Assembly (NCBI GenBank): GCA_023416175.1
Contig: JAEZIE010000094.1
Location: forward strand, 1 to 19,104
Length of the DNA: 19,104 bases
Source: Bacillota bacterium
GTDB lineage: Bacteria; Bacillota; Clostridia; Christensenellales; CAG-138
Direction: 5' to 3'
The number at the start of each line of letters is the position of its first letter. Position 1 is the stretch's first letter. Of this stretch, positions 6,354 to 14,398 are shown piece after piece. Under the pieces are notes generated by a model, which worked only from the letters and a program-made list of their open reading frames with translations, was not told the origin of the DNA and did not search any database. A program made the position numbers and the translations under genes.

Positions 6354-8492
6354 ATGAAGCGAAGCCTGAGCCTGCTACTGCTGTTTGTACTGCTGCTCAT
6401 GGCCGTTCCGGCCTGCAAAGCGCCGTCGGCCGCAGATGCGCGGGATACATTTTTGCAATTACTCAACGCGGGAGAGTACGGCGCTGCCTACGATATGCTG
6501 CATTCCTCCGTACGGTATGATCCCGACCGCGCGGCGAAGGACAAAGCGGAAAACAAGCAGCAGCCCATTAACCGTATCTCCAAGGAGCAGTTCATTGCGC
6601 GTTACGAGGCGGTATTTGGCGAACTTGAAATCGACGGCCTAAGCTATACGCCGATCTCCGCCGTGGAGGGCGAGGCAATCTGCGTGTATGATTACAGGCT
6701 TAGCTATAATAGCCCCCTTGTTGGCGAGCAGGAAATGGAGTTCCGCATGTCGGTCCGGCGCGAAAATGGCGTGTGGACGGTGGAGTGGACGCCCGGGCTA
6801 TTGATCCCCGAAATGACATGGGGGGACACCGTGCGCGTCGGCAAGACCACGGCGCTGCGTGGGGAAATACTGGCGGACGGCGTGGTGTACGCGCAGACAG
6901 TCAACGCTGTGAGCGTGATTGCCGTACCGGAAAAAATAGAGGACGAAGCGCAGTTCGTCCGGCAGACGGCCATGCTGTTGGACATGTCCATCCAAGCGGT
7001 GGAGAAAAAACTCAAGAACGTATACGGGGATTTTGTGATCCTCAAACAGTTGTATCCGGATGAATTGACCCAAAGTCTGGAGGAACAGCTGCTGCTCATT
7101 CCCGGTGTCTCCATCGACAAAAGCAATTTTGGCACCCTGCGCTATTACCCGCAAAAGAGCGCGCTCGCGCATATCCTCGGGTATGTTGGCCCAGCCTCAG
7201 CGGAGGACTTAAAGGCGCTCACCGGGAAAGAAAAGGGGGACGACGTTTACACCTCTGATTCACGCGTGGGAAAGAGCGGGCTGGAGAGCCTCTATGAAAA
7301 GCAATTGAGGGGAACGGACGGGTACTACATCTACATCAGCGCGTCGGATGGCGTGAACAAAAAGACACTCTATGAACAGAAGGCGGAAAACGGGCTGGAC
7401 GTGCAGCTGACGCTGGACCCGGAACTGCAGCGCCGCGCCGAAGTCCTGCTTCAATACTCGCTCTTTGGCGAGGATACGGCGGGGGCTGTGGTGGTGTTAA
7501 ACCCCAAGACGGGCGAAATCGAGGCGATGACAAGCTATCCGTCTTTTGACCTCAACCTGTTTGCGCGCGGGATCCCCGAGGCCGATTGGCAGCGCCTGAG
7601 CACGCAGAAGAATGCGCCGCTATTCAACCGGCTTACCCGCGGCCTGTATCCGCCCGGCTCCATATTCAAGCCCTATACGGCGGCGGTGGCGCTCGAAAGC
7701 GGCGCCATGACACCGGATTCTACATTCCCTATGAACAAGGAACGTATTGAAGAGGATAAGTGGCTTCCTTCCGATAACGGAGAGTTCGGCCCTTGGGGGT
7801 ATGCCTCCATCACGCGCGTCCATCTGAACCATCGGAATTCTCCGCCACTCAACATGCATTCGGGCATGATCGATTCGGATAACATCTATTTCTCCTATGC
7901 CGCGCTCAAAACAGGGACGGATGCGTTTGTCAGCTTTATGGAGAATGCCGGGTTTACGGAAAGCATCCCGTTTGATACGTCCGTATTGCCCGCACAGATG
8001 AAAAACAAAAAATCCGAATGGTCGCCCATGCTGCTCGCGGAAAGCTCCTTCGGCCAGGGCGAGGTACTCGTCACCCCCTTGCAGGCGGCATGCATGTTTT
8101 CGGCGTTTGCAAACAACGGCAGCATAGAGGCGCCCTATGTCGTGAAAGGGCTTTACCGGACGGATGGAGCGGACTATACGCCCGTCACCCAACATGAGAG
8201 CAGCGTCTGGAAGGAGAACATTATCCAGCAAAGCACCGTGGATACGTTGACCCCCATGCTTGAGGATGTTATCGAATCCGGCACCGGCTACTGGTTGCGT
8301 ATGGATAACATCGCGGGCAAGACCGGTACGGCACAGATCGGCAATGACAGGACAAAGGAAATCAACTGGTTTGTAGGATACCGGCTCAGAACCGGGGAGG
8401 ACAGGCTGGCACTTGTCATGCTGGAGGTGCCCGCAAATTCGGAGGCGTTTGCCTATACCAAATTCGATATCGCGCGGGAACTGTTGAAGTAA
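6354..8492 (+). CDS. Class B penicillin-binding protein of the MecA/PbpC type, lipoprotein
   Basis: A 712-residue DD-transpeptidase that cross-links peptidoglycan at the outer face of the membrane. The N-terminus is a lipoprotein signal: positively charged MKR, a Leu-rich core and the lipobox 'AVPAC' with C21. Residues about 25-150 resemble the NTF2-like MecA N-terminal domain ('LLNAGEYGAAYDML', 'NRISKEQFIARY'); about 155-345 is the PBP dimerisation region ('RGEILADG'); about 370-712 is the transpeptidase. Catalytic motifs are complete: S436-I-F-K439, S508-D-N510 and K656-TGT. The domain order is that of B. subtilis PbpC, enterococcal PBP5 and staphylococcal PBP2a. Low beta-lactam affinity is common in this class but cannot be read from sequence. 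Its own extended -10 promoter precedes it. Confidence 0.9.
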   Translation: MKRSLSLLLLFVLLLMAVPACKAPSAADARDTFLQLLNAGEYGAAYDMLHSSVRYDPDRAAKDKAENKQQPINRISKEQFIARYEAVFGELEIDGLSYTPISAVEGEAICVYDYRLSYNSPLVGEQEMEFRMSVRRENGVWTVEWTPGLLIPEMTWGDTVRVGKTTALRGEILADGVVYAQTVNAVSVIAVPEKIEDEAQFVRQTAMLLDMSIQAVEKKLKNVYGDFVILKQLYPDELTQSLEEQLLLIPGVSIDKSNFGTLRYYPQKSALAHILGYVGPASAEDLKALTGKEKGDDVYTSDSRVGKSGLESLYEKQLRGTDGYYIYISASDGVNKKTLYEQKAENGLDVQLTLDPELQRRAEVLLQYSLFGEDTAGAVVVLNPKTGEIEAMTSYPSFDLNLFARGIPEADWQRLSTQKNAPLFNRLTRGLYPPGSIFKPYTAAVALESGAMTPDSTFPMNKERIEEDKWLPSDNGEFGPWGYASITRVHLNHRNSPPLNMHSGMIDSDNIYFSYAALKTGTDAFVSFMENAGFTESIPFDTSVLPAQMKNKKSEWSPMLLAESSFGQGEVLVTPLQAACMFSAFANNGSIEAPYVVKGLYRTDGADYTPVTQHESSVWKENIIQQSTVDTLTPMLEDVIESGTGYWLRMDNIAGKTGTAQIGNDRTKEINWFVGYRLRTGEDRLALVMLEVPANSEAFAYTKFDIARELLK

Positions 8493-8594
8493 CGCAAAAA
8501 AAGGCAATCCAACCGTCCGCATTGTGCCCGCTGTGCGCGCAATAATATATTAAGCGGAAGAGACGCAAAAAGAAAACTGGTTATAGAATATATC

Positions 8595-8639
8595 AGGGGC
8601 TGAAACCGATCCATTGGATGCCTTCAATACTCAGCCCTT
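8595..8639 (+). promoter_or_regulatory. Possible structured 5' leader before the LOG gene
   Basis: AGGGGCTGA (8595-8603) can pair with TCAGCCCTT (8631-8639) over nine positions including one G-U pair; the loop holds a small atcc-att-ggat hairpin. The structure ends nine bases before the AAGGAG ribosome binding site (8648-8653). No riboswitch class is recognised and no T-run follows. The remaining bases of the 171-base gap between the PBP and LOG genes show nothing else. Confidence 0.25.
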
Positions 8640-8663
8640 GTACTGACAAGGAGTAGCTACTTG

Positions 8664-9260
8664 ATGGAACAAATCAACAATGTCTGCATCTTCGCCTCCT
8701 CCAGCGAATTGCTGGAGCCGAAATATTTCGTCCTGGCGGAGGAGTTGGGGCGGGCCGTGGCGCGATCGGGCGCAGGCATGGTGTTTGGAGGCGGCCAGCG
8801 CGGCTTGATGGGAGCCATGGCGCGCGGCGTCAGGAAAGAAAACGGGCGTATCACAGGCGTCATCCCAGAGCGGCTCAACAAGCCTGGCATCGCATACACC
8901 GAATGCACGGATTTCTTTGAAACCCAAACCATGCACGAGCGTAAGCAGCGCATGGAGGAGCTTGCAGATGCATTTATCGCCCTGCCGGGCGGCTTTGGCA
9001 CGCTTGAAGAGGTGCTCGAAGTGATTACGCTGCGGCAGCTTGGCTACCACGACAAGCCGATTGTCCTCATCAATCTGGATGGGTTTTTCGATCCCATTTT
9101 GGAACAGTTTGAGCGGTTCTACGCCGAAAATTTTGCCGATGTCGCCTTCCGCGCCATGTACGCCGTCGCCAATGACGCGATAGAGGCTGTGGCGATTATA
9201 AGGGCCTATGTCCCGGCGGACTTGCCGGATAAATTACTGGTAACGGAGGTCAGCGTATGA
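8664..9260 (+). CDS. LOG family protein (TIGR00730-type nucleotide phosphoribohydrolase)
   Basis: A 198-residue Rossmann-fold protein of the lysine-decarboxylase-like/LOG family. Diagnostic motifs: 'VFGGGQRGLMGAMA' (40-53), 'HERKQRM' (91-97) and 'LPGGFGTLEE' (107-116). LOG proteins hydrolyse the N-glycosidic bond of nucleoside 5'-monophosphates (cytokinin ribotides in plants); in bacteria the natural substrate is often unknown. AAGGAG (8648-8653) is 10 bases before this ATG and seven before an in-frame TTG at 8661, so a TTG start is possible and would add one residue. Its stop overlaps the next gene's start (ATGA), and GGAGGT at 9245-9250 inside its end serves that gene, so the two are translationally coupled. 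Confidence 0.88.
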   Translation: MEQINNVCIFASSSELLEPKYFVLAEELGRAVARSGAGMVFGGGQRGLMGAMARGVRKENGRITGVIPERLNKPGIAYTECTDFFETQTMHERKQRMEELADAFIALPGGFGTLEEVLEVITLRQLGYHDKPIVLINLDGFFDPILEQFERFYAENFADVAFRAMYAVANDAIEAVAIIRAYVPADLPDKLLVTEVSV

Positions 9261-9670
9261 AAAAGACGCTTTCACCCGCCTCAATGATGGAGCATGAACA
9301 CGAGAAGCACATCGTGATGGTGTGCGTGACCCGCCAGCGAACCTGCGCAAGGCTGGTGGAGCGCGGGGAGGAAATTGCCCGCGCGCATGACGTACCGCTG
9401 CATATCGTCCATGCGGTCAGAACAGGTGAAAATTTCCTGGGAAATGTAATAGAAGGGGAAGCTTTGGAATATCTCTTTACCGCGGCGCAGCTTGCGGGAG
9501 GCTCTCTTGCCATGCTCCGCGCGGACGATGTGGAGGGCACTTTAGAAACCTACGCCAAGGCGCATGAAGCCTCCGTGCTGGTGCTGGGCGCTTCACCGGA
9601 TCCCTCTGGGGACAACTTCGTTTCCCGCCTGGAGCGCCGCCTGCCGGGGATACAGGTGGAGATTGTGTAA
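9257..9670 (+). CDS. Universal stress protein (UspA-like) domain protein
   Basis: A 137-residue protein. After about 16 charged residues it reads 'KHIVMVCVTRQRTCARLVERGEEIA', the first strand and helix of a USP fold in the form seen in KdpD-type USP domains, then 'VPLHIVHAV' and, near the end, 'HEASVLVLGASPD' followed by 'NFVSRLERRLP'. The usual ATP-binding glycine motif after the fourth strand is not clear, suggesting a non-nucleotide-binding or diverged member. It is translationally coupled to the LOG gene by an ATGA overlap and a strong GGAGGT, implying a fixed ratio of the two products. A terminator follows directly, so the LOG-USP pair forms the end of this transcript. Confidence 0.75.
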   Translation: MKKTLSPASMMEHEHEKHIVMVCVTRQRTCARLVERGEEIARAHDVPLHIVHAVRTGENFLGNVIEGEALEYLFTAAQLAGGSLAMLRADDVEGTLETYAKAHEASVLVLGASPDPSGDNFVSRLERRLPGIQVEIV

Positions 9671-9694
9671 GAGTTCCGGAACTTAAATATGGAT

Positions 9695-9742
9695 CAAAAG
9701 GACTTGCCTATGAGGTTTGTCCTTTTGTTTTTCTATTTTTTT
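9695..9742 (+). terminator. Rho-independent terminator after the LOG-USP pair
   Basis: Nine-base stem caaaaggac (9695-9703) / gtccttttg (9719-9727) followed by TTTTTCTATTTTTTT. Its T-rich tail runs into the promoter region of the next gene. Confidence 0.75.
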
Positions 9743-9755
9743 GATATAGTAAATG

Positions 9756-9761
9756 TATAAT
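9756..9761 (+). promoter_or_regulatory. -10 box (TATAAT) for the PNPOx-like gene
   Basis: A perfect TATAAT lies 21 bases before the ATG at 9783. The best -35 candidate upstream is weak (T-rich, around 9731-9736). The box overlaps the codons of the longer reading from 9753, which argues that 9783 is the true start. Confidence 0.4.
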
Positions 9762-9782
9762 ATTTGGCTGGAGGACGTTACA

Positions 9783-10253
9783 ATGACCGTCTATGAGAAA
9801 AGCCTCATAGTCTTAGAGGAGCTGTTCGGCAGGGATTGTCAGTTTGCGCTGGCAACTTCAAAGGCTCATGTTCCTTCGGTGAGGATTGTAGATACCTTCT
9901 ATGATGACGGCGCGTTTTATATGGTTACCTACAGAACATCGCAAAAGGCGGTGGAAATCTGCGCGAACGAAAGAGTCGCGTTATGTGATCAATTATTTCG
10001 GTTCAGCGGCACGGCACATTTCATCGGGCATCCGCTGCAGCAGGAAAACAGCCGGATCAGAAGTAAATTAGTAAACGCATTTGAACCCTGGTATTTCAAG
10101 CACAATAATGAGAGCGATGCGGACATGTGCTACATCAGGATTGAACCCAAACATGGGTTTTTTTATAAGGACGGAACCGGATACAAAGTCGATTTTCACA
10201 ATAAAACGGCGGAAGAATTTCCGTTTGAATCTGAAATGATCGTTACGGAGTGA
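9783..10253 (+). CDS. Pyridoxamine 5'-phosphate oxidase-like flavin-binding protein
   Basis: A 156-residue split-barrel protein. It contains 'FALATSKAHVPSVRIVDTFYDDGAFYMVTYRTSQKAVEI' in two parts (about 21-60), the classic strand pair and 'T...SQK...I' phosphate-binding turn of the PNPOx/FMN-binding superfamily, then 'ERVALCDQLFRFSGTAHFIG'. The ending 'YIRIEPKHGFFYKDG' is common to small clostridial members, which bind FMN, F420 or heme; true PdxH activity is not implied because the family's C-terminal dimerisation segment is absent. GGAGG is eight bases before the ATG. It is a single-gene unit, converging on the cvpA gene with a shared terminator between. Confidence 0.85.
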   Translation: MTVYEKSLIVLEELFGRDCQFALATSKAHVPSVRIVDTFYDDGAFYMVTYRTSQKAVEICANERVALCDQLFRFSGTAHFIGHPLQQENSRIRSKLVNAFEPWYFKHNNESDADMCYIRIEPKHGFFYKDGTGYKVDFHNKTAEEFPFESEMIVTE

Positions 10254-10275
10254 TCAACAATACGAACTTATCAAA

Positions 10276-10312
10276 AACAGGCCCTGTACGTGTTATCCGT
10301 ACAGGGCCTGTT
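10276..10312. terminator. Bidirectional terminator between convergent genes
   Basis: Perfect 15-bp stem aacaggccctgtacg (10276-10290) / cgtacagggcctgtt (10298-10312), loop tgttatc. On the minus strand it is followed by TTTTTGATAAG and ends the cvpA transcript; on the plus strand the tail TTCTATTA serves the PNPOx-like gene less well. Confidence 0.85.
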
Positions 10313-10315
10313 CTA

Positions 10316-11017
10316 TTATGTCCCCGGAATCAGCCGCAGCAGCAGGTTGGAATTGTAGAAGAAGCTGCCAAAGTACGAGGCCTCTATAAAAGCTCCGGCC
10401 TTAGGCAATACGATGAGCAGGATGGGTACTAAAAGGAAGACGAGGTACATCGCCAAAAATCCGCGAATCAGCCCGAAGCACGCGCCAAGAAGGCCATCCG
10501 CCGAATGCAGCACCGGAAGCCCGTTTCGCGCATAGGAGATCAGATGTATGGCAAACGCGAACAATAGCCGAATCACGGCAAACAAAGCCAGAACGGCCAG
10601 AAGGTTCAAAAACACGTTGACGATGGTCTGGTTAAAGTATTCTCCCAGTGTGGAAGCGCCGGCTTCTGCAAACGCTTCGCGGGCGATGTTTTCGGAAATC
10701 CGCTCGCCCATGGGCACAGGCAGCGTGGCGTTTTCCATCACGCCCGAAAGCTGTTCTGCGCTCAGCGCGGAGATGGGGGTCTTACTTAGCTCCACATCCT
10801 GCACCAGCTCCGCACCCTCCGTATAATAGAGCGCCATGGTATAGAGCTGGTCGTCTGCCTTGATGGTATTGGTGACAAGCGGGCGAAACGCAAGGGCAAG
10901 CGCAAACGCAAGCACATAAGCCCCAAGCGAGAGCACCGTATGTACGAACCCGCGGTACCAGCCGCCCAGCAAAAATACAGCAAACAGCAGCAGCACGGCG
11001 ATATCTAACAAATTCAT
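10316..11017 (-). CDS. CvpA family integral membrane protein
   Basis: A 233-residue membrane protein. It opens with 'MNLLDIAVLLLFAVFLLGGWYRGFV', the CvpA signature (short N-terminus, first helix, then G-x-x-R-G), followed by a second helix to about residue 45. An extracytoplasmic loop of about 80 residues follows, then helices near 130-155 and 185-210 flanking 'SADGLLGACFGLIRGF', the second conserved segment. CvpA proteins are linked to colicin V production in E. coli and to envelope maintenance elsewhere; the molecular role is unsettled. GGAGG is seven bases before the ATG. It lies 51 bases downstream of the DUF5711 gene on the same strand, so an operon is likely. Confidence 0.85.
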   Translation of the reverse strand: MNLLDIAVLLLFAVFLLGGWYRGFVHTVLSLGAYVLAFALALAFRPLVTNTIKADDQLYTMALYYTEGAELVQDVELSKTPISALSAEQLSGVMENATLPVPMGERISENIAREAFAEAGASTLGEYFNQTIVNVFLNLLAVLALFAVIRLLFAFAIHLISYARNGLPVLHSADGLLGACFGLIRGFLAMYLVFLLVPILLIVLPKAGAFIEASYFGSFFYNSNLLLRLIPGT

Positions 11018-11068
11018 GGTAAGGCCTCCGTTTCCAGTTTAACACCGGTACTACCGGCGCGGGCAAGG

Positions 11069-12184
11069 TTACGCCACTTTGACCGTATAGCAGGCCGACG
11101 CGGTGTTTAAAAGCAGCGTTCCGGAATCGATCTTTTCGGCGGTTACAACTTCCGCCGAAACATGGCGGGTATTCAATAGTTTCCCGTCGGCGCTGTATAC
11201 CGTGTAGCCGCTGGTGGTGACGGCCACGACTCTCCCGCCCATCACAAATGCGTCCACCGTACCCGCGGGAAGCTGGAAGAGACGCTGCGTGGTTCCCGCA
11301 ACATCGGCGTCCTTTACAGTAAGCAGCTTGACGGTCCCGGGCTTATCGGTGCTGCGCGGGCGCAGCAGGAAGAGCGGGTTTCCGGACGATTCAAAGTCCA
11401 TCACTTCCCAGCCATAGAGCATTTCCCGGTAGCTTTCCCGGTTGCCTTCGAGCGAGTAGCGGATGAGCTGGTTGGTGCCCACCGCGTATATGCCGGAAGA
11501 TGTGAAATAGATATGCTCAATGAGCTGGTTCTGCACCTGCATTACGCCGCTCGTCGCCGCGCGGGTCATATCGTAAATGGTGATTGTGGAAAGCGGCGTA
11601 CCGCTGTCCAAAGACATCGTCAGTACATACAGGTATTCGTTTCCCGCGGTATAGAACCCATAGTCTACAATAAACTGACCCGGAAAAGTCAGTTGGTCCT
11701 TCTGCGTGCCGGTCTTGTCAAATACCTGTATGGTTTCGGCGCCGGTGTTGTCGGTTTTAAGCGCCGCCACTGTGGTGGAACCGCAGGTCACATACAGCAG
11801 CGTTCCGGTGAACTCTACGGGGTAAGTTGCATTCACGATTTTAAGCGCCGCGCTGTTGTAGAGTGCGTGGATTTCCTTGCTTGCGGCAAGCTTTACGTCG
11901 GTCGCCGTCACAGGCGCATGGTAGTCGTTGTGTTCGTTGCTGAGGTCCGTGTAGTAGAGCGTACCGTCCTTGATGTACAAGAAGCCCTGCCCGGTAAAGA
12001 TGGCGTTGTCCTGCGGCGAAAACGGCAGCTGTGTGAGAGAAGCCTGCGCGGACATGGAATTACCCAAAAGCAGTATGCCAGCCACGACACCGGCGAGTAT
12101 CAAAAGCAAAATGCCAAACAGAAAGAACAGGCGCAATACGGTCTTGCGCTTGTTCTTTGCTTTGCGGCGGCGTCTTACTTCCAT
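11069..12184 (-). CDS. DUF5711 family membrane-anchored beta-propeller-like protein
   Basis: A 371-residue protein with a very basic N-terminus (MEVRRRRKAKNKRK), one membrane helix at about 19-41 and a large outside domain of short beta repeats such as 'GFLYIKDGTLYYTD', 'NEYLYVLTMS', 'SGIYAVGTNQLIRYS' and 'SGYTVYSADGKLL'. This is the layout of DUF5711, a clostridial family of membrane-tethered propeller-like proteins of unknown function. There is no catalytic motif and only two cysteines. AAGGAG lies about nine bases before the ATG. It sits directly upstream of cvpA, a pairing that suggests an envelope-related role for both; that is inference. Confidence 0.75.
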   Translation of the reverse strand: MEVRRRRKAKNKRKTVLRLFFLFGILLLILAGVVAGILLLGNSMSAQASLTQLPFSPQDNAIFTGQGFLYIKDGTLYYTDLSNEHNDYHAPVTATDVKLAASKEIHALYNSAALKIVNATYPVEFTGTLLYVTCGSTTVAALKTDNTGAETIQVFDKTGTQKDQLTFPGQFIVDYGFYTAGNEYLYVLTMSLDSGTPLSTITIYDMTRAATSGVMQVQNQLIEHIYFTSSGIYAVGTNQLIRYSLEGNRESYREMLYGWEVMDFESSGNPLFLLRPRSTDKPGTVKLLTVKDADVAGTTQRLFQLPAGTVDAFVMGGRVVAVTTSGYTVYSADGKLLNTRHVSAEVVTAEKIDSGTLLLNTASACYTVKVA

Positions 12185-12213
12185 TCAAACAGGCTCCTTC
12201 TTAAACGAAAGAT

Positions 12214-12242
12214 ATTATACTATACCTCGGACCATCGATAAA
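12214..12242 (-). promoter_or_regulatory. Promoter of the DUF5711-cvpA operon
   Basis: On the minus strand TATAAT (12219-12214) follows TTTATC (12242-12237) at a spacing of 17. The -10 is perfect and the -35 poor. It lies 30 bases before the ATG. Confidence 0.5.
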
Positions 12243-12275
12243 CCTTTTTTCGGGGGCTTTGCCCCGAACCTCCAC
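12243..12275 (-). repeat. Short GC hairpin repeat
   Basis: Read on the minus strand: GGAGGTTCGGGGCAAAGCCCC, then CGAAAAAAGG. A near copy of this pattern is on the plus strand at 15661-15687 (GGCGGGGTCTGGGGCAGAGCCCCAAAAT). A-runs rather than T-runs follow the hairpin, so it is not a standard terminator in that orientation. The rest of the gap between the ANTAR and DUF5711 genes (12276-12405) is GC-rich with no credible gene; the open frames there look like by-products of base composition. Confidence 0.5.
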
Positions 12276-12405
12276 AGTTCGCAATGGCCGTGCTGCGTTG
12301 CGGCAAAGCCGCTACCTTGCGTTTCCTTGCTCACTGGGCTTACGCGCCCCGTATCTGCCACAGGCAGCGAGCGGTGTCCGCCCCACCCAAAGGGCATGTC
12401 CAACG

Positions 12406-12996
12406 CTATATCTCGTACATGGAGAGCACTTGGTTGGCGACTGCCTCCTTGGTGGTCCTTAAATCCATCGCCTGCTTCACGAGGTACCGGTGTGCCTCCG
12501 CCTCGGTCATGGCGGCATGCTCCATCAGGGCGAATTTGGCGCGGTCCACCAACCGCTGCTGTTCCAGCCGGCGTTCCAAAGTGCGCTTTTCAAGCAACAG
12601 CTGGTTCAGGCGCGCATGAGTGGCCAGGGGAATCTTTACGGTCTGCAGCATGGTGTTGCGCGTCATGGGCTTCACAAGGCATAAGACCCCGCCCGGCTCG
12701 ACGCGTTCGGCCACCTCTTCAAAGAGTTCCGCTTTTACAAGCAGCACCACGCCCGCGGCGGTATTGGATACGAAATCCAGCGAAAGATCATGACCGAACT
12801 CATCGGATAGCGGCGAGTTGATGACGATGAGCGCATAGTCGCCTTCTGTCAGGCACCGGCGCGCTTCCGCGCCGCTTTGGACGAGCACGAGCTCGCCCGG
12901 TATGGTACACAGCATATCCTGCAGGAGCTGGCCGCCCTTTACGGTACTTGAGATCAAAAGGATCCGATCCGTTGCCACCACCCCCTTTGCATGCAA
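12406..12996 (-). CDS. ANTAR-domain response regulator (NitR-like), probable antiterminator
   Basis: About 190 residues. The N-terminal ~115 residues form a receiver-like domain ('RILLISSTVKGGQLL', 'YALIVINSPLSDEFG', 'VVLLVKAE') lacking the clear acidic pocket and phospho-Asp context, so a pseudo-receiver is likely. A coiled-coil linker ('LLLEKRTLERRLEQQ') leads to an ANTAR domain: 'VDRAKFALMEHAAMTEAEAHRYLVKQAMDLRTTKEAVANQVL'-like region, about 148-192. ANTAR domains bind paired RNA hairpins and prevent termination. It follows the glutamine synthetase gene by 24 bases, like the glnA-nitR pair described in Clostridium saccharobutylicum. The start is uncertain: TTG at 12996 or GTG at 12981 or 12978, with AAGGGG at 12987-12982; no ATG is available in frame. 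Confidence 0.85.
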   Translation of the reverse strand: MHAKGVVATDRILLISSTVKGGQLLQDMLCTIPGELVLVQSGAEARRCLTEGDYALIVINSPLSDEFGHDLSLDFVSNTAAGVVLLVKAELFEEVAERVEPGGVLCLVKPMTRNTMLQTVKIPLATHARLNQLLLEKRTLERRLEQQRLVDRAKFALMEHAAMTEAEAHRYLVKQAMDLRTTKEAVANQVLSMYEI

Positions 12997-13020
12997 GTCA
13001 TGTGCATCGCTTTTTTCCCG

Positions 13021-14304
13021 CTACACGTCAAAGAGCGGGTCTTCGAGCGCAGGGAGAGCGGCAGGCTCAAATTTGTCGGCTTCCCGCTGCACATGGAACA
13101 AGTGCTGCCGCACCTGTTCGGGCAGAACGCGGGCAATGAAATCGCTCTTTTCGGCAATCTGCACGGCGTCCAGCAGCGTCTGCGGCAGGCGCACGGCGGT
13201 GTTATTCGGATCCATATCCGCGGCGGGGGGGAGCGGCAGATGTTCCTCCATGCCTTCAAGACCCGCGTGGATGAGCAGCGCAAACGCGAGATATGGATTC
13301 ATGGCAGGGTCGGGCGCTCTTAGCTCCATGCGGGAGAATTCTCCGTGTGCCGCAGGGATGCGGATCCACTGCGAGCGGTTCCGGTGGGACCAGCTAACAG
13401 ATCCCGGCGCCTCCATTTTGCCCAAGCGTTCGTAGGAGTTGGGCATGGGGTTCAATATGGAAGTTATATCCAAAGCGCGGCGCAATATGCCTGCCAGGAA
13501 CCCTTCCGCCTCGGGCGCGTGCGTTCCGTTTGCCTGAAACAGATTGGTTGTACCCGAAAGAAGGCTCATATTTACATGCAGCCCGCTGCCGATCACGCCC
13601 GATATGGGCTTGGGCAGGAAGGACGCGAACAACCCGTTTTTATTGGCGATGGTACGGATGACCTGCTTCAATGTCATCAGGTTATCCGCCGCGCGGAGAG
13701 CCCCCGCGTACTTCAACACGATTTCATTCTGGCCGGGGCCAGATTCATGGTGCGAGCTTTCCACATGGATGCCCATGCTTTCAAGCGTCAGGCAGATTTC
13801 GCGCCGCACGTTTTCACCACGGTCCCGCGGGGCAAGGTCTAAAAACCCTGCGCTGTCGTGCGGTTTGCGGGTGGGGGCACCGGCTTCATCCAATTGGAAC
13901 AGGTAGAATTCACACTCCACGCCGATCTGGCAGGTATAGCCCATTTTGAGCGCTTTGCGCGCGGCCTCGCGCAATAAGTTTCGGCTGCTGCCCGCAAAGG
14001 GCGTGCCGTCCGGGTGTTGGATATCGCACAATAGCCGGGCTACGCGGCCCTGCTGCGGCCGCCAGGGCAAAAGCGCAAGCGTGTTAGGGTCTGGCAGAAG
14101 CATCAGGTCGGATTCTGCAATGTGCAAAAACCCGGGTACCAGGGAAGCGTCAAAGGAAACGCCGTCATTCAGCCCCCGTCCGAGCTCCGAACTCAATAAA
14201 GAGATATTGCGCCCGCGGCCAAAAAGATCGCAGAATACCAGCCGCACGAACTTGACGTCGTTCTCCTCCACAAAGGAGAGGAGCTCCTCCTGTGTATAGC
14301 CCAT
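13021..14304 (-). CDS. glnA: Type I glutamine synthetase
   Basis: A 427-residue enzyme making glutamine from glutamate, ammonia and ATP as a cytoplasmic dodecamer. Motifs: 'GVECEF' (metal ligands E130, E132), 'HHESGPGQNEI' (E187, E194), 'GSGLHVNMSL' (H243), 'NPMPNSYERL' (285-294), 'NRSQWIRIP' (309-317) and 'RMELRAPDPAMNPYLA'. The active-site loop normally reading DGSS is 'DASL' (52-55), so the ammonia-site Ser equivalent appears to be Leu; related clostridial GS sequences also vary here. No adenylylation 'NLYDLP' site is seen, as expected for GSI-alpha. The frame stays open 82 codons upstream, but AGGAGG six bases before the ATG at 14304 and the start of homology fix the start. It is followed by the ANTAR gene. 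Confidence 0.93.
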   Translation of the reverse strand: MGYTQEELLSFVEENDVKFVRLVFCDLFGRGRNISLLSSELGRGLNDGVSFDASLVPGFLHIAESDLMLLPDPNTLALLPWRPQQGRVARLLCDIQHPDGTPFAGSSRNLLREAARKALKMGYTCQIGVECEFYLFQLDEAGAPTRKPHDSAGFLDLAPRDRGENVRREICLTLESMGIHVESSHHESGPGQNEIVLKYAGALRAADNLMTLKQVIRTIANKNGLFASFLPKPISGVIGSGLHVNMSLLSGTTNLFQANGTHAPEAEGFLAGILRRALDITSILNPMPNSYERLGKMEAPGSVSWSHRNRSQWIRIPAAHGEFSRMELRAPDPAMNPYLAFALLIHAGLEGMEEHLPLPPAADMDPNNTAVRLPQTLLDAVQIAEKSDFIARVLPEQVRQHLFHVQREADKFEPAALPALEDPLFDV

Positions 14305-14398
14305 GCAATACCTCCTGTATAAAATGGTAGCCTGTTCATTTTGCAACAAAAGTGCAGGATTTTTTGTGCAATACCGCTTCAAAAACACACCGTTTGAT

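Noticed and set aside
7620..8522. 300-codon minus-strand open frame
   Set aside because: Antisense to the transpeptidase domain of the PBP gene, which has intact catalytic motifs; the translated product has no recognisable domain.
12243..12275. Rho-independent terminator for the ANTAR gene
   Set aside because: On the minus strand the hairpin is followed by A residues, not T; termination there would not fit the standard model.
12215..12403. 62-codon minus-strand frame between the ANTAR and DUF5711 genes
   Set aside because: Runs through the GC hairpin repeat and the DUF5711 promoter; no ribosome binding site and no family resemblance.
11513..12821. Long plus-strand open frames across DUF5711 and the ANTAR gene
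   Set aside because: Antisense to genes with clear domain signatures, low-complexity Arg/Ser-rich products, no ribosome binding sites.
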